A stretch of DNA of 64,000 bases from Sporisorium sorghi (GCA_023212695.1 JALCCG010000070.1:23238-87237), one strand, 5' to 3'; positions 36,495 through 46,733 are shown, numbered from the stretch's first letter. Program-made: numbers and translations. The notes: generated from the letters alone by a model not told the origin.

Positions 36495-36765
36495 CAGTTT
36501 ATTAGTTTTTTGAATACTGACATGCATTGAACGGGAAAGTAGTGAATTATCGATCCGTTGTATAGCGAGCCGGGGATGGTGAGAGCCTGGTGGGAGAGAT
36601 TCATGAAGAGGCACCCGGGAGCATGATGAACCGATAAAGTGGGTTTTGCTTATTGGCTGGTTTGAAGCATGACAGCGAATGAGCAGTGCCAAGTAGGGTG
36701 GAACCGCGGGAAGCTACAGCTCTCGTCCCTATGTCTGTACAACAGGCGTAGGGCGAGAGCTTTTT
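36495..36765 (+). promoter_or_regulatory. T-box riboswitch, glycine-specific (glyQS leader)
   Basis: The T-box sequence AGGGTGGAACCGCGGG lies at 36695-36710, followed by an intrinsic terminator (36718-36731 with 36748-36761, then T5). Upstream Stem I features such as GAGCCGGGGATGGTGAGAG are visible, and GGC at 36610-36612 sits where the specifier is expected, consistent with glycine tRNA reading. Uncharged glycyl tRNA should bind the leader and favour the antiterminator so glyQS is made when glycine is short. Confidence 0.93.
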
Positions 36766-36829
36766 GTTGTACAGAGAATTGTTATCGTGATGGAATGTAT
36801 TGAAAAAGAAAGCAAAGGAGCTAAAAATC

Positions 36830-37717
36830 ATGAATTTCCAGCAGATGATTTTGACGCTGCAGCAGTTTTGGGCAGAGCAGAATTGCATCATCGTGCAGCC
36901 GTACGACACCGAGAAAGGTGCCGGTACGATGAACCCGATGACCTATTTGCGTTCGATCGGACCCGAGCCGTGGAATGTGGCGTATGTAGAGCCTTCCCGC
37001 CGCCCTGCTGACGGTCGCTACGGAGAGAACCCGAACCGTCTATACCAGCATCACCAATTTCAGGTCATTCTCAAACCTTCGCCGGATAATATCCAGGAGC
37101 TGTATCTGGAGAGTTTGAAGCGTCTTGGAATCAATCCCCTTGATCACGACATCCGTTTTGTTGAAGATAACTGGGAAGCACCAACTCTGGGCGCATGGGG
37201 TCTTGGCTGGGAAGTATGGCTTGATGGTATGGAAATTACCCAGTTTACGTACTTCCAGCAGGTTGGCGGCATTGACGCAAATCCGGTAGCTGTTGAGATT
37301 ACTTACGGTATGGAGCGCCTTGCATCCTACATCCAGGACAAAGAGAACGTGTTCGATCTGGAATGGGTAAACGGCATCACATACGGGGACGTATTCCATC
37401 AACCGGAGTTTGAGCATTCGAAATACACGTTCGAAGTATCGGACGTCAAAATGCTGTTCACGTTGTTTAACATGTATGAAGAAGAAGCCAACAAAGCCAT
37501 GAATCAGAATCTGGTGTTCCCGGCTTACGACTATGTGCTGAAGTGCTCCCATACCTTTAACCTGCTCGATGCCAGAGGCGCGATCAGTGTAACGGAGAGA
37601 ACGGGATACATCATGCGCGTGCGCAACCTGGCTCGTATGGTGGCAGCTACGTATTTGGAGGAGCGCGAGAAGCTGGGCTTCCCGCTGATTAAGAAAGGGG
37701 GCGCAGACCATGTCTAA
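36830..37717 (+). CDS. glyQ: Glycyl-tRNA synthetase alpha subunit
   Basis: The 295-residue catalytic subunit of the alpha2-beta2 class II glycyl-tRNA synthetase. Typical motifs include [48 protein letters not shown] and [19 protein letters not shown] 36830 follows AAAGGAG; the open frame from 36800 overlaps the leader. The last 8 bases overlap glyS. Confidence 0.97.
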   Translation: MNFQQMILTLQQFWAEQNCIIVQPYDTEKGAGTMNPMTYLRSIGPEPWNVAYVEPSRRPADGRYGENPNRLYQHHQFQVILKPSPDNIQELYLESLKRLGINPLDHDIRFVEDNWEAPTLGAWGLGWEVWLDGMEITQFTYFQQVGGIDANPVAVEITYGMERLASYIQDKENVFDLEWVNGITYGDVFHQPEFEHSKYTFEVSDVKMLFTLFNMYEEEANKAMNQNLVFPAYDYVLKCSHTFNLLDARGAISVTERTGYIMRVRNLARMVAATYLEEREKLGFPLIKKGGADHV

Positions 37718-39785
37718 GGATTTATTGTTTGAAATCGGACTGGAAGAAGTCCCGGCACGATTTCTGCGCGCTGCGATGGAACAGCTTCAGGACAGAATGG
37801 TCAAATGGCTGGATGCTTCCAGGATCGGGCATGGAGATGTAACGGCGTATGCTACACCGCGTCGCTTGGCGGTATGGGTGCAGAATGTTGCAGATAAGCA
37901 GGAGGACGTTAGCGAGGAAGTCAAAGGGCCTTCCCGCAAAATCGCGCTGGATGAGAGCGGTCAATGGAGTAAGGCGGCTCTCGGTTTTGCAAGAAGCCAG
38001 GGCGTTGCCCCTGAGAGCTTCACCTTTAAGGAGCTTGGCGGAGTGGAGTATATCTACGTTACGAAGAATAGTGTCGGCGTTGATACGAAGTCTATTTTGT
38101 CCGAAGGTCTTCATGGCATTTTGACCTCGATGACGTTCCCGAAGAATATGCGCTGGGGAGCGCACGAATTTAAATTTGTCCGTCCGATTAAGTGGATGGT
38201 GGCTATGCTGGGCAGCGAAACGGTTGATCTGGAAATAACGGGCGTGAAATCTGGCAATGTGACTCGCGGACATCGTTTCCTTGGCAGCGAAGCAGTTATT
38301 CCGGAAGCGTCCGCTTACCGCGAAGTGCTCCGCGAACAGCATGTCATTGTTGACGTGAATGAACGCCAGGAGATGATTGTGTCGCAAATTCAGGCGCTGG
38401 CCCAGGAAAAAGACTGGAATATCGCCATTAAGGACGATCTGCTGGAAGAGGTGTTGTTCCTGGTTGAAACCCCGACCGTGCTGTATGGAACTTTCGACTC
38501 CTCGTTCCTGCATATTCCGCAGGACGTGTTAATTACTTCAATGCGTGAGCACCAGCGTTATTTCCCGGTTCTGGATAAGCAGGGACAATTGCTGCCATTC
38601 TTCGTAACCGTACGCAGCGGAGACAGCCGTTCGCTGGATGTCATTGCAAGAGGTAACGAGAAGGTACTGCGTGCCCGTCTGTCGGATGCGAAATTCTTCT
38701 ATGAGGAAGATCAGAAACTTCAGATCAAAGACGCCTTATCAAAGCTTGAAAGCATTGTATTCCATGAAGAGCTGGGCACCATTGGCGATAAAGTTCGCAG
38801 AATCCGCCGAATTTCCGATCAACTGTCAACGAAACTCAGCATTTCCGCGGATGCAGCCGATTCCGTGAGTCGTGCAGCCGATATTTGTAAATTCGACCTG
38901 GTCACCCAGATGGTGTATGAGTTCCCTGAGCTGCAGGGCGTGATGGGTGAAGATTACGCGCGAAAAGCCGGTGAGAAAGAAGAGGTGGCAAAAGCGGTAT
39001 TTGAGCATTACCAGCCTCGTTTTGCCGGCGATTCGGTACCATCTACTCAGGTAGGGTCCATCGTCAGTATCGCTGACAAAATCGATACGATTGTGGGCTG
39101 CTTCTCCATCGGCATTATTCCGACGGGCTCCCAGGATCCATACGCGCTGCGCCGGCAGGCAGCAGGAATTGTACAGATCATTCTGGAGCACAAACTTCCG
39201 ATTACGTTATCGGATGTGTTCGGCATTGCGCTGGAGATTCATGAGAATATTCGTGCACTGAAGCGCTCGACAGACGAAATTGCTAAGGACCTTCAGGAGT
39301 TCTTCGGGCTTCGCGTGAAGAAACTTCTGTCCGAGGATCAGCGTTACGATGTGGTGGATGCAGTCATTACAGCCGGATTTGATCATGTGGTATCCGTTGT
39401 TTCAAGAGGCCATGCGCTGATGAATGCAGTGGAGGGCGTGCAGGATTTCAAAACAACGGTAGAATCCTTCAACCGGGTCAGCAATTTGGCTGCCAAGGCC
39501 GGCAAGGCTGCAGTCAATCCGGAACTGTTCACCGAAACGGAAGAAGCTACCCTGTATGAAGCCTGGAACGCTGTCCGCGAAGATTACAAAGCAGCGCTCG
39601 AAGCTGCCGACGGGGAACGTTCATTGTCCTTGCTGAGTGGACTAAAAGAACCGATTACCGGATTCTTTGATTCCGTTATGGTTATGGCTGAGGACGAAGC
39701 TGTACGTGCCAATCGTCTTGCGCTTCTGTCCGGAATTGATGGCGATTTGAAGCAGTATGCTGATTTCACAAAATTGGTGTGGTAG
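37710..39785 (+). CDS. glyS: Glycyl-tRNA synthetase beta subunit
   Basis: A 691-residue tRNA-binding partner of GlyQ. It begins with the conserved [22 protein letters not shown] and includes the HD-like region and a C-terminal anticodon-binding domain. ATG 37710 lies inside the end of glyQ behind AAAGGGGG. No terminator with a U-tract follows before the next promoter at 39789. Confidence 0.97.
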   Translation: MSKDLLFEIGLEEVPARFLRAAMEQLQDRMVKWLDASRIGHGDVTAYATPRRLAVWVQNVADKQEDVSEEVKGPSRKIALDESGQWSKAALGFARSQGVAPESFTFKELGGVEYIYVTKNSVGVDTKSILSEGLHGILTSMTFPKNMRWGAHEFKFVRPIKWMVAMLGSETVDLEITGVKSGNVTRGHRFLGSEAVIPEASAYREVLREQHVIVDVNERQEMIVSQIQALAQEKDWNIAIKDDLLEEVLFLVETPTVLYGTFDSSFLHIPQDVLITSMREHQRYFPVLDKQGQLLPFFVTVRSGDSRSLDVIARGNEKVLRARLSDAKFFYEEDQKLQIKDALSKLESIVFHEELGTIGDKVRRIRRISDQLSTKLSISADAADSVSRAADICKFDLVTQMVYEFPELQGVMGEDYARKAGEKEEVAKAVFEHYQPRFAGDSVPSTQVGSIVSIADKIDTIVGCFSIGIIPTGSQDPYALRRQAAGIVQIILEHKLPITLSDVFGIALEIHENIRALKRSTDEIAKDLQEFFGLRVKKLLSEDQRYDVVDAVITAGFDHVVSVVSRGHALMNAVEGVQDFKTTVESFNRVSNLAAKAGKAAVNPELFTETEEATLYEAWNAVREDYKAALEAADGERSLSLLSGLKEPITGFFDSVMVMAEDEAVRANRLALLSGIDGDLKQYADFTKLVW

Positions 39786-39788
39786 ATA

Positions 39789-39818
39789 GTGACAGTATGA
39801 TTTTGCAAATGGTATAAT
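39789..39818 (+). promoter_or_regulatory. Sigma-A promoter between glyS and yqxD
   Basis: GTGACA at 39789-39794 and TATAAT at 39813-39818 with an 18-base spacer; predicted start near 39825, almost 200 bases before yqxD. Confidence 0.65.
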
Positions 39819-39826
39819 GTATTGTT

Positions 39827-39874
39827 CAGTGAAAGCGACAGCCCGTGGTTAAGCGCGGGATGCCGCTTTCGCTG
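39827..39874 (+). ncRNA. 5' structured leader or small RNA element upstream of yqxD
   Basis: CAGTGAAAGCG at 39827-39837 pairs with CGCTTTCGCTG at 39864-39874 (11 bp, one G-U), enclosing a second helix CCCGTG 39842-39847 with CGCGGG 39854-39859. It begins within a few bases of the predicted transcription start and has no U-tract, so it is not a terminator for glyS. It could be a stabilising 5' hairpin or part of a regulatory leader. The remaining leader to 40018 holds an AT-rich patch (around 39958-39975) and nothing else I recognise. Confidence 0.45.
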
Positions 39875-40018
39875 TGCATAAGAGTCCATCGGCAGGGATC
39901 AAGCAAGTAGGGGTCATTGTTTATTATCAGAAGCAGGATTTTAATCTGCCAAAGACGTATATAATAATATACAGCATAAGGATTATTCCAAGATTAAAGA
40001 TAGAGCCGGTGAATGTGA

Positions 40019-40492
40019 ATGAACGATAGCATCTGCATTACGATCGTGGTTGACGGTGATGCGTGTCCAGTCAAGAAGGAAATCGCAGAGACTGCTCGTA
40101 CGTTCCATGTGCCTGTACTGCTTGTTTCTTCCTACGATCATCTGTTACAAGCTGAAGAGGGTGTTACGACGATCCAGGTGGATCGGAGCGATCAAAGTGC
40201 CGACCTCTACATTGCCAACCACATATCCAGGGGGGATATCGTGGTGACGCAGGATTATGGACTGGCTGCACTGGCGCTTGCCAAATCATGCCATGTAATT
40301 TCCTTTCGCGGGCGTATTTTCGATAATACGGATATCGATTTCATGCTGGATACCCGTCATCATCAGGCTAAGGCAAGAAAGCAAGGCAGGTATGGCAAAG
40401 GGCCCAAGAAGCTGCTTGAGGAAGACCGGAGGTTTTTTCAACATAAACTGACAAAACTTTTGCATGAATTGCAGGAGAATGTCCACCCGTAG
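40019..40492 (+). CDS. yqxD: UPF0178/DUF188 protein YqxD
   Basis: A 157-residue protein with a PIN-like fold family signature: VVDGDACPVKKEI at the start, VDRSDQSADLYIANHI, and DIVVTQDYGLAALAL. Acidic residues in these motifs suggest metal binding, but the activity is unknown. ATG 40019 has GGTGA upstream. It precedes dnaG as in Bacillus; ccpN and yqfL, which lie between glyS and yqxD in B. subtilis, are absent here. Confidence 0.92.
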   Translation: MNDSICITIVVDGDACPVKKEIAETARTFHVPVLLVSSYDHLLQAEEGVTTIQVDRSDQSADLYIANHISRGDIVVTQDYGLAALALAKSCHVISFRGRIFDNTDIDFMLDTRHHQAKARKQGRYGKGPKKLLEEDRRFFQHKLTKLLHELQENVHP

Positions 40493-40533
40493 CGAATACT
40501 ATTTACGTGCCAAAAGAGATGAAGGTGGTTTGG

Positions 40534-42351
40534 ATGAGTACCGGACAAGGCAATATTCCGGATGATGTCATTGAGGAAGTTCTGGCCAAGAGCGATATCG
40601 TGGACACGGTCAGCAAATACGTGCATCTTACCAAACAGGGGAAATACCTGAAGGGCTTGTGCCCGTTTCATTCAGAGAAGACTCCTTCCTTTACGGTTAC
40701 ACCGGAACGCCAAATCTTTTACTGCTATGGCTGCGGTAAGGGCGGAAACGCCATTAAATTCAGAATGGAAATCGAAGGATTTTCTTTTCCCGAAGCCGTC
40801 AAGACAATGGCAGAAGAGAATGATATCTCGTTACCGGAAGGTCAAGGGGTTCCCGTAATTCCTCGTAATCCGGAAAAAGAACGTTTGATTGAAGCTAATG
40901 AGCTCAGTGCCAAGCTGTACCATTTCCTGTTAAAGAATACGGAGCACGGTACAGAAGCCATGAAGTATTTACGTTCCCGTGGAATGAACGACAAAGTGAT
41001 TGACCAGTTTCAGATCGGTTATGCTCCAGATCGTTGGGACACACTGGTCCAGTTCCTAAGCAAGCGATCCTTTGACTTGAAAGAGATGGAGAAGGGCGGG
41101 TTATTATCCGCAAGACATGAACAAGAGGGCTATCTCGACCGTTTTCGCGGACGAATCATGTTTCCGATACATGACCGCAACGGCAAAGTGATTGCATTCG
41201 CTGGCAGAATACTGGGGGACGGTCAACCGAAGTATCTAAATTCCCCGGAGACACTTCTATTTAATAAGAGCCGCATATTGTACAACCTGCACCAGGCGAA
41301 AACATCCATACGCAAATCGCGTCAAATTCTGTTATTTGAAGGTTACGGTGATGTAATATCGTCATGGGAAGCAGGACTGCAGAGCGGCGTGGCAACGATG
41401 GGGACCTCTCTAACGGAAAACCAAGTAGCTATCATGAAATCGATGGCTGATGAAGTTGTTGTTATCTACGATGGCGACAAGGCTGGTATGGCCGCTGCGT
41501 TGAAAGTCATTCCAATGCTGGAAGGCGTTGGTCTCAGAGTGCGAATCGCATTGGTCAACGAAGGAATGGACCCGGATGATTATATCCGGAAGTTCGGAGC
41601 CGAGCGTTTCAGGCATGTGGTAGAAACGGCCGTTTCAACAACAAAATTTAAACTTATATATCTGAAGAAAAACCATATACTGCTAGAAGAAGATGGTAAG
41701 ATTGCGTATGCCAAAGAAGCATTGCCGATTATCGCAGTACTGAATTCCTCAACCGAACGGGAAGTTTACTTGAGGGAATTGTCCTCTGAGCTGCATCTTT
41801 CCTACGAGAGTCTGAAGCAGGATTGCAATCTGCTTCGGCAGTCTATGCAAAAAAAGATGGAGAATGGGGATAATAAGGAAAAAAGGTGGAATAATGGTAG
41901 GCATAAAAAAGGGCGCCAGTCCGCCCCGACACTTCTGCCTGCTTACCATGCTGCAGAGCGGCGGCTGCTGTCGCTGATGCTGCAGGATGCAGAGGCAGCG
42001 CGATACGTAGGCGATCGCCTGGGAGAAGCGTTTAATATCGAAGATCATGCGGCAATCGCTGCTTATCTATATGCTTTTTACGCACAAGGCAAATCTCCGG
42101 ATATCAGCCGTTTCATGTCATCGCTCCAGGATGACCGTTTGGAAATGACCGTCAGCTCCATCATGATGATGGAAGCACCAGCCGAGTGGAATGTCCAAGT
42201 GCTGGATGATTGCATACGCGAGGTACTGAAATTCCCGCAGCAGAGAGAGATCGACCAGAAAAAAGAAGAAATGATAAAAGCGGAGCGCTCAGGTGATTTT
42301 ATGAGAGCCGCACAAATTGCAAGTGAGATTATCGCCCTAGAAAGACAATGA
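40534..42351 (+). CDS. dnaG: DNA primase
   Basis: The 605-residue primase synthesises RNA primers at the replication fork. The N-terminal zinc-binding domain shows CPFH and CYGCGKGGN; the TOPRIM core shows LLFEGYGDVIS and VVIYDGDKAGMAA; the C-terminal region (from about 430) is the helicase-binding domain. ATG 40534 has GAAGGTGG upstream; GTG 40507 is possible but lacks a site. It forms the macromolecular synthesis operon with rpoD. Confidence 0.96.
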   Translation: MSTGQGNIPDDVIEEVLAKSDIVDTVSKYVHLTKQGKYLKGLCPFHSEKTPSFTVTPERQIFYCYGCGKGGNAIKFRMEIEGFSFPEAVKTMAEENDISLPEGQGVPVIPRNPEKERLIEANELSAKLYHFLLKNTEHGTEAMKYLRSRGMNDKVIDQFQIGYAPDRWDTLVQFLSKRSFDLKEMEKGGLLSARHEQEGYLDRFRGRIMFPIHDRNGKVIAFAGRILGDGQPKYLNSPETLLFNKSRILYNLHQAKTSIRKSRQILLFEGYGDVISSWEAGLQSGVATMGTSLTENQVAIMKSMADEVVVIYDGDKAGMAAALKVIPMLEGVGLRVRIALVNEGMDPDDYIRKFGAERFRHVVETAVSTTKFKLIYLKKNHILLEEDGKIAYAKEALPIIAVLNSSTEREVYLRELSSELHLSYESLKQDCNLLRQSMQKKMENGDNKEKRWNNGRHKKGRQSAPTLLPAYHAAERRLLSLMLQDAEAARYVGDRLGEAFNIEDHAAIAAYLYAFYAQGKSPDISRFMSSLQDDRLEMTVSSIMMMEAPAEWNVQVLDDCIREVLKFPQQREIDQKKEEMIKAERSGDFMRAAQIASEIIALERQ

Positions 42352-42392
42352 AGACCGCACATTGCTGTTTCTAGGGAGGAGGGAGTCGAAAG

Positions 42393-43523
42393 ATGGCGAA
42401 TGATCAGCATACTGAACTAGAAACGGAATTTACGCTGGATCAAGTCAAGGATCAGTTGATTGAACAGGGTAAAAAGAGATCCGTATTGAGCTATAAAGAT
42501 ATTATGGAGAAATTATCGCCTTTCGACCAGGACACGGAGCAAATGGAAGAGTTTTATGAACAGCTTGCCGACCTTGGAATCGATGTGGTAAATGAGAATG
42601 ACGATGAGGGAACTCATCGGCAATCGGAAGACTCCGAATCCCGCGAGAATGAGGATTTTGGGTTTGACGATGATCTCTCATTGCCACCGGGGATCAAGAT
42701 TAACGATCCTGTTCGTATGTACCTTAAGGAGATTGGTCGGGTTCCGCTGTTGTCTGCTGATGATGAGATTGAACTTGCGAACCGGATTGAGCAAGGGGAC
42801 GAGGAAGCGAAGCGCCGTCTTGCCGAGGCCAACCTTCGTCTCGTTGTAAGTATCGCCAAGCGTTACGTCGGGCGTGGCATGCTGTTCCTGGATTTGATCC
42901 AGGAGGGCAACATGGGCTTGATTAAAGCCGTGGAGAAGTTCGACTATAAAAAAGGGTTTAAATTCAGTACGTATGCCACCTGGTGGATTCGTCAAGCCAT
43001 TACGCGTGCGATTGCAGACCAGGCTCGTACCATTCGCATTCCTGTTCATATGGTGGAAACCATCAACAAACTGATTCGTGTATCCAGACAACTTCTGCAA
43101 GAGCTTGGACGTGAGCCTTCGCCGGAGGAAATTGCTGCAGAGATGGAACTCAGTGTTGAGAAAGTCCGGGAAATCATGAAGATTGCCCAGGAGCCGGTTT
43201 CGCTTGAGACGCCAATCGGGGAAGAGGATGATTCCCATCTGGGCGATTTCATCGAGGACCAGGAAGCACTTGCGCCTGCCGACGCAGCGGCATATGAGCT
43301 GCTTAAGGAACAACTCGAGGATGTGCTTGATACACTGACCGAGCGCGAGGAGAATGTACTCCGTCTTCGCTTTGGTCTTGATGACGGCCGCACCAGAACG
43401 CTTGAAGAGGTTGGTAAAGTGTTCGGTGTTACACGCGAGCGAATCCGGCAGATCGAGGCCAAGGCGCTTCGTAAACTTCGTCACCCAAGCCGCAGCAAGC
43501 GCTTGAAGGATTTTCTCGAATAG
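42393..43523 (+). CDS. sigA: Primary sigma factor RpoD/SigA
   Basis: A 376-residue vegetative sigma-70 factor. Region 1.1 is acidic (1-100); region 2 shows [18 protein letters not shown] and [21 protein letters not shown] (-10 recognition); region 4 shows [30 protein letters not shown] (-35 recognition). ATG 42393 follows AGGGAGGAGGG, 41 bases after dnaG. Confidence 0.97.
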   Translation: MANDQHTELETEFTLDQVKDQLIEQGKKRSVLSYKDIMEKLSPFDQDTEQMEEFYEQLADLGIDVVNENDDEGTHRQSEDSESRENEDFGFDDDLSLPPGIKINDPVRMYLKEIGRVPLLSADDEIELANRIEQGDEEAKRRLAEANLRLVVSIAKRYVGRGMLFLDLIQEGNMGLIKAVEKFDYKKGFKFSTYATWWIRQAITRAIADQARTIRIPVHMVETINKLIRVSRQLLQELGREPSPEEIAAEMELSVEKVREIMKIAQEPVSLETPIGEEDDSHLGDFIEDQEALAPADAAAYELLKEQLEDVLDTLTEREENVLRLRFGLDDGRTRTLEEVGKVFGVTRERIRQIEAKALRKLRHPSRSKRLKDFLE

Positions 43524-43533
43524 CTTAATCCAC

Positions 43534-43569
43534 GGACCTTCTGCAGTAACAGCAGCAGGTCCTTTTTTT
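43534..43569 (+). terminator. Rho-independent terminator of dnaG-rpoD
   Basis: GGACCTTCTGC at 43534-43544 pairs with GCAGCAGGTCC at 43552-43562 (one mismatch), followed by T7. Confidence 0.85.
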
Positions 43570-43660
43570 CGAAGTTCAGCAGCGCGGCGCAACGATTTCT
43601 TGGTTTTGGTATTTATTCCTGTATTTGTTTTATTGGTCTTTATTTTAGCTCTTTTCCAAA

Positions 43661-43727
43661 CCCATTGCAAATGACACGGCACCGAATTATTTCGCTCATT
43701 TTGCCGGTTTGCAGTTTGGCATCGTGT
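43661..43727 (+). other. Nested inverted repeats in the rpoD-trmK gap
   Basis: The 266-base gap after rpoD contains competing pairings: GACACG near 43672 with CGTGTC near 43722, and TGCAAA near 43664 with TTTGCA near 43708 enclosing CGGCA/TGCCG. The rest is T-rich. No reading frame is visible; cccA, found here in B. subtilis, is absent. Confidence 0.35.
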
Positions 43728-43789
43728 CTGTTAGGGTAATGAATAGATTGTGATTCGGATGAAAATATGGAATGGTAAGGTGTGTCATT

Positions 43790-44548
43790 GTGAAATTATC
43801 AAAGAGATTATCGCAAATATTGGAGCAGATCCCACGCGGCAGCAGGCTTGCAGATATCGGTTCCGATCATGCATTGCTTCCTGTGGCTGCTGTGGAAAGC
43901 GGAGCCGCGATCAAAGCGATCGCGGGTGAAGTGAATCCGGGACCTTACGACGCTGCCGTAAAGCAGGTTATGGAATCAGGAATGACCGAGGTGATCAGTG
44001 TACGGAGAGGAGACGGCTTGGATGTACTCTCAGCAGGTGAGGCTGATGTCATTACAATCGCGGGCATGGGCGGCAGCTTGATTGCCGCTATTTTGGACCG
44101 CGGCGAGGACAAGCTGGCCGGCGTGAACAGGCTGATCCTGCAGCCGAATGTCGGAGAGGACATTTTGCGTAAATGGCTGTACTCCCACGCTTGGGTGCTG
44201 ATTGAGGAGTTCATTCTGGAGGAAGACGGCAAAATCTATGAGGTACTGGTTGCGGAGCCTGCAGAATTGACGAATCTGACGAATGAGCAGGTGTATTCGG
44301 AAAGAACGATCGCTATTGGCGTTGAGTTGAATTTGGACTGGCTGCTGCGTATGGGACCTTGGCTGACGAAGACTCCGAATCCCGTATTTCACGATAAGTG
44401 GAAAGCCGAGATAGAGAAGATGAACTACATACTTCAATCGCTTTCGCGTTCGGATCAGGACTCGGCAGTCGGCAAGGCTAACGAGATTCGATCGGATATT
44501 GAATTTATTCAGGAGGTGCTGGCATGCTTGCCAAAGGACAAACGGTAA
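43790..44548 (+). CDS. trmK: tRNA (adenine-22-N1)-methyltransferase TrmK
   Basis: A 252-residue SAM enzyme making m1A22 in bacterial tRNAs. The start LSKRLSQILEQIPRGSRLADIGSDHALLPV shows the SAM-binding loop, and TIAGMGGSLIAAIL and RLILQPN follow as in TrmK (YqfN). GTG 43790 has AAGGTG upstream. It overlaps the next gene by 25 bases, so the pair is coupled. Confidence 0.93.
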   Translation: MKLSKRLSQILEQIPRGSRLADIGSDHALLPVAAVESGAAIKAIAGEVNPGPYDAAVKQVMESGMTEVISVRRGDGLDVLSAGEADVITIAGMGGSLIAAILDRGEDKLAGVNRLILQPNVGEDILRKWLYSHAWVLIEEFILEEDGKIYEVLVAEPAELTNLTNEQVYSERTIAIGVELNLDWLLRMGPWLTKTPNPVFHDKWKAEIEKMNYILQSLSRSDQDSAVGKANEIRSDIEFIQEVLACLPKDKR

Positions 44549-45639
44549 TTCAATACATGGAGCAATTAGCCCCGAAGCATGTAGCCGAACCCGATGATCG
44601 GATCGGGCTGCAGCTCGGAACATTGCAGAAGGATATTCGGACGGTGCTCGTAGCACTGGATGTCAATGATGAAGTCGTGGATGAGGCTATCGAACTTGGT
44701 GCCGATCTCATTATCGCGCACCATGCTATAATATATCGTCCATTGAAACAGCTGCAGACGGACACGCCGATGGGCAAAGTATACGAAAAGCTGATTAAGC
44801 ATGATATTGCCGTGTATGTGAGTCATACAAATCTCGACGTGACCGAAGGCGGCATGAATGATTGGATGGCTGAAGCATTGGGCATAGAGAACACGTCACC
44901 CATCCATGACATGCATAACGAGCAGTTGTCGAAGCTGGTGGTATTTGTACCGAAGAGCCATCATCAGGAGGTATTGGATGCCGTTCTGGGTGCAGGTGCA
45001 GGCTGGATCGGAAATTACAGCCACTGCAGCTTCAATATCGAGGGTTTTGGTACTTATGTGCCAAGAGAAGGCAGCAGTCCGTTTCAGGGCAAGGAAGGTC
45101 AGATGGAGCGGGCTAACGAGGTTCGAATTGAGACGATTGTTCCTCATACGATCCGGAACAAGGTCGTTGCGGCGATGCTTAAAGCGCATCCTTACGAAGA
45201 GGTGGCCTATGACTTGTATTCCATGGATCTGAAGGGAAGATCTCTCGGCCTTGGCCGGGTTGGCAAGCTGAAGGAGCCCCAGACGCTGGCTGAACTGGTG
45301 GAAGTAGTGAAGGAGAAGCTGGATGTCCCTCACGTTCGTGTCGTAGGGGAACTCGACCGCACCATACGGAAGGCGGCGGTCATCGGAGGTTCCGGAGGGC
45401 GCTATATGATGAAAGCTCTGTTCCGCGGCGCGGATGTGCTGGTTACAGGCGATGTGGATTATCATACGGCGCAGGATGCACTGGCTGCGGGACTAACCAT
45501 TATTGATCCTGGACATAATGCCGAGAAAATAATGAAGGTTAAGGTTGCCGAATGGATGGAGCAGAAGCTGCAGGAGCATAAGTATGACACTCGGGTTGTG
45601 GCTTCCCGTATTAATACGGAGCCGTTTCGGTTTATGTAG
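44524..45639 (+). CDS. Nif3-like dinuclear metal centre protein (YqfO)
   Basis: A 371-residue cytosolic protein of the Nif3/DUF34 family. Metal ligands appear in DLIIAHHAIIY, VSHTNLDVTEGGMND and, near the end, IDPGHNAEK. The long form includes the PII-like insert (about 130-230), as in Bacillus YqfO. The role is unsettled; GTP cyclohydrolase-like and metal-insertion functions have been proposed for relatives. ATG 44524 lies inside the end of trmK. Confidence 0.92.
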   Translation: MLAKGQTVIQYMEQLAPKHVAEPDDRIGLQLGTLQKDIRTVLVALDVNDEVVDEAIELGADLIIAHHAIIYRPLKQLQTDTPMGKVYEKLIKHDIAVYVSHTNLDVTEGGMNDWMAEALGIENTSPIHDMHNEQLSKLVVFVPKSHHQEVLDAVLGAGAGWIGNYSHCSFNIEGFGTYVPREGSSPFQGKEGQMERANEVRIETIVPHTIRNKVVAAMLKAHPYEEVAYDLYSMDLKGRSLGLGRVGKLKEPQTLAELVEVVKEKLDVPHVRVVGELDRTIRKAAVIGGSGGRYMMKALFRGADVLVTGDVDYHTAQDALAAGLTIIDPGHNAEKIMKVKVAEWMEQKLQEHKYDTRVVASRINTEPFRFM

Positions 45640-45714
45640 GTAAATGTTGTTATGTACAGGTTAGTGCTTGGAAGTTAATACTCGCTTGCGAAGCTGCTGT
45701 AAAAGTTTGCAGGG

Positions 45715-45743
45715 TTGTGTATGGCTGCAAATCAAGATATAAT
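45715..45743 (+). promoter_or_regulatory. Promoter of rnpB
   Basis: TTGTGT at 45715-45720 and TATAAT at 45738-45743 with a 17-base spacer; predicted start near 45750. Confidence 0.8.
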
Positions 45744-45750
45744 ATATAAT

Positions 45751-46166
45751 GTTGTCCGGAAAGTTTGACAGACAATCGCTGGCGGTGCAAGCCGCGAGAG
45801 GAAAGTCCGGGCTCCATAGGGCAGGGTGCTGGATAACGTCCAGTCAGCGCGAGTTGAAGGATAGTGCCACAGAAATGGACCGCCGATGACCGCTTCATTG
45901 CGGCACAGGCAAGGATGGAACCGAGGTGTAAGAGACCCCGAGGAACGCTGGTGACTTCGTTCCTGGTAAACCCCACCTGGAGCAAGACCTAATGGGACGC
46001 AGTTTCCTTCGAGGAGACAGCCTTAGCCCGAGGCGCGTCCGGGTTGGTCGCTTGAGTCGATTAGTAATGATCGGCCTAGATAGATGATTGTCGCTTATGG
46101 TGGCAGGGTAGTTCCCGCTATGACCACGAAGAGCACAGAACCCGGCTTACGGAAAACTTTCCCAAC
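45751..46166 (+). ncRNA. rnpB: RNase P RNA, Bacillus type (class B)
   Basis: The catalytic RNA that removes tRNA 5' leaders. Universal elements are visible: GAGGAAAGTCCGGGCTCC (P4 5' side), GGTAAACCCC, the AGATAGATGATTGTCG-type segment and ACAGAACCCGGCTTACGG near the 3' end (P4 3' side). The 5' GGAAAGTTT pairs with the 3' AAACTTTCC to form P1. Its length of about 416 bases fits type B. Confidence 0.95.
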
Positions 46167-46205
46167 TGAACAACGGTTTATTTATATCTAATCCGTAAAG
46201 GTACA

Positions 46206-46262
46206 AACGCGTATTTTCTTACCGCTCCGTGTTGAGGAGTGTAAAGAGAATGCGCGTTTTTT
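46206..46262 (+). terminator. Rho-independent terminator downstream of rnpB
   Basis: AACGCGTATTTTCTT... at 46206 onward pairs with ...AGAGAATGCGCGTT ending at 46257, with an inner CGCTCC/GGAGTG helix; T6 follows. Confidence 0.8.
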
Positions 46263-46375
46263 CTTGATTCCGCGAAAATTAAAGGGGATGAATTGCCTCT
46301 CAAGGACAATCGTCCATACCAAATAGCCCCTTGAATAATAAGCTATAAGCATCAACGGAAAGGAGTTGCAAAAAT

Positions 46376-46651
46376 ATGTCTTGTCATAACGAAAATCCAT
46401 GTCCTGTGTCGCCGATTATGTGCGAACCGATTGTAGTTGTTAGAGACCACTTTATACCGCAAATCGTACCTGTTATTCATCCAATTAAAGTGGTGGATAA
46501 AGTACACTGTGTGCCGGTGGAGAAACATGTATACACGTACAGCGAGGAAGAGGTAGTAACAGGCCCTGGAGGCTACGGCGGCGTTACCGTATCCAGCAAG
46601 CGGTCGAAGAAAGCGGCTGTACGCACTAGCCGTTCCCGCCGCAAGAAATAA
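46376..46651 (+). CDS. CotD-like spore coat protein
   Basis: A 91-residue protein with a Cys/His/Pro-rich start (MSCHNENPCPVSPIMCEP), a central HFIPQIVPVIHPIKVVDKVHCV resembling the CotD pattern of repeated P.IHP and H residues, and a Lys/Arg/Ser-rich tail. It is likely an inner-coat protein; the assignment rests on composition and short motifs. ATG 46376 follows AAAGGAG. CATACCAA at about 46317 could belong to a mother-cell promoter, but no matching -35 is clear. It ends at a bidirectional terminator. Confidence 0.75.
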   Translation: MSCHNENPCPVSPIMCEPIVVVRDHFIPQIVPVIHPIKVVDKVHCVPVEKHVYTYSEEEVVTGPGGYGGVTVSSKRSKKAAVRTSRSRRKK

Positions 46652-46681
46652 TATCGGAAGCTACTGTTGAACGGATAGAGA

Positions 46682-46722
46682 AATAAAGCAGCCAACGCTT
46701 GATGGGCGTAAGCTGCTTTATT
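46682..46722. terminator. Bidirectional terminator between cotD-like and subtilase genes
   Basis: AATAAAGCAGC at 46682-46692 pairs with GCTGCTTTATT at 46712-46722, with T or A stretches on both sides serving the two convergent genes. Confidence 0.85.
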
Positions 46723-46733
46723 CTTTATATTTA

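Noticed and set aside
42678..43682. 334-codon minus-strand frame opposite rpoD
   Set aside because: It is a shadow of the sigma factor gene, without start signals.
43771..43792. Upstream start for trmK at 43772
   Set aside because: GTG 43790 begins the conserved LSKRL sequence and has AAGGTG upstream; the earlier codon has no site.
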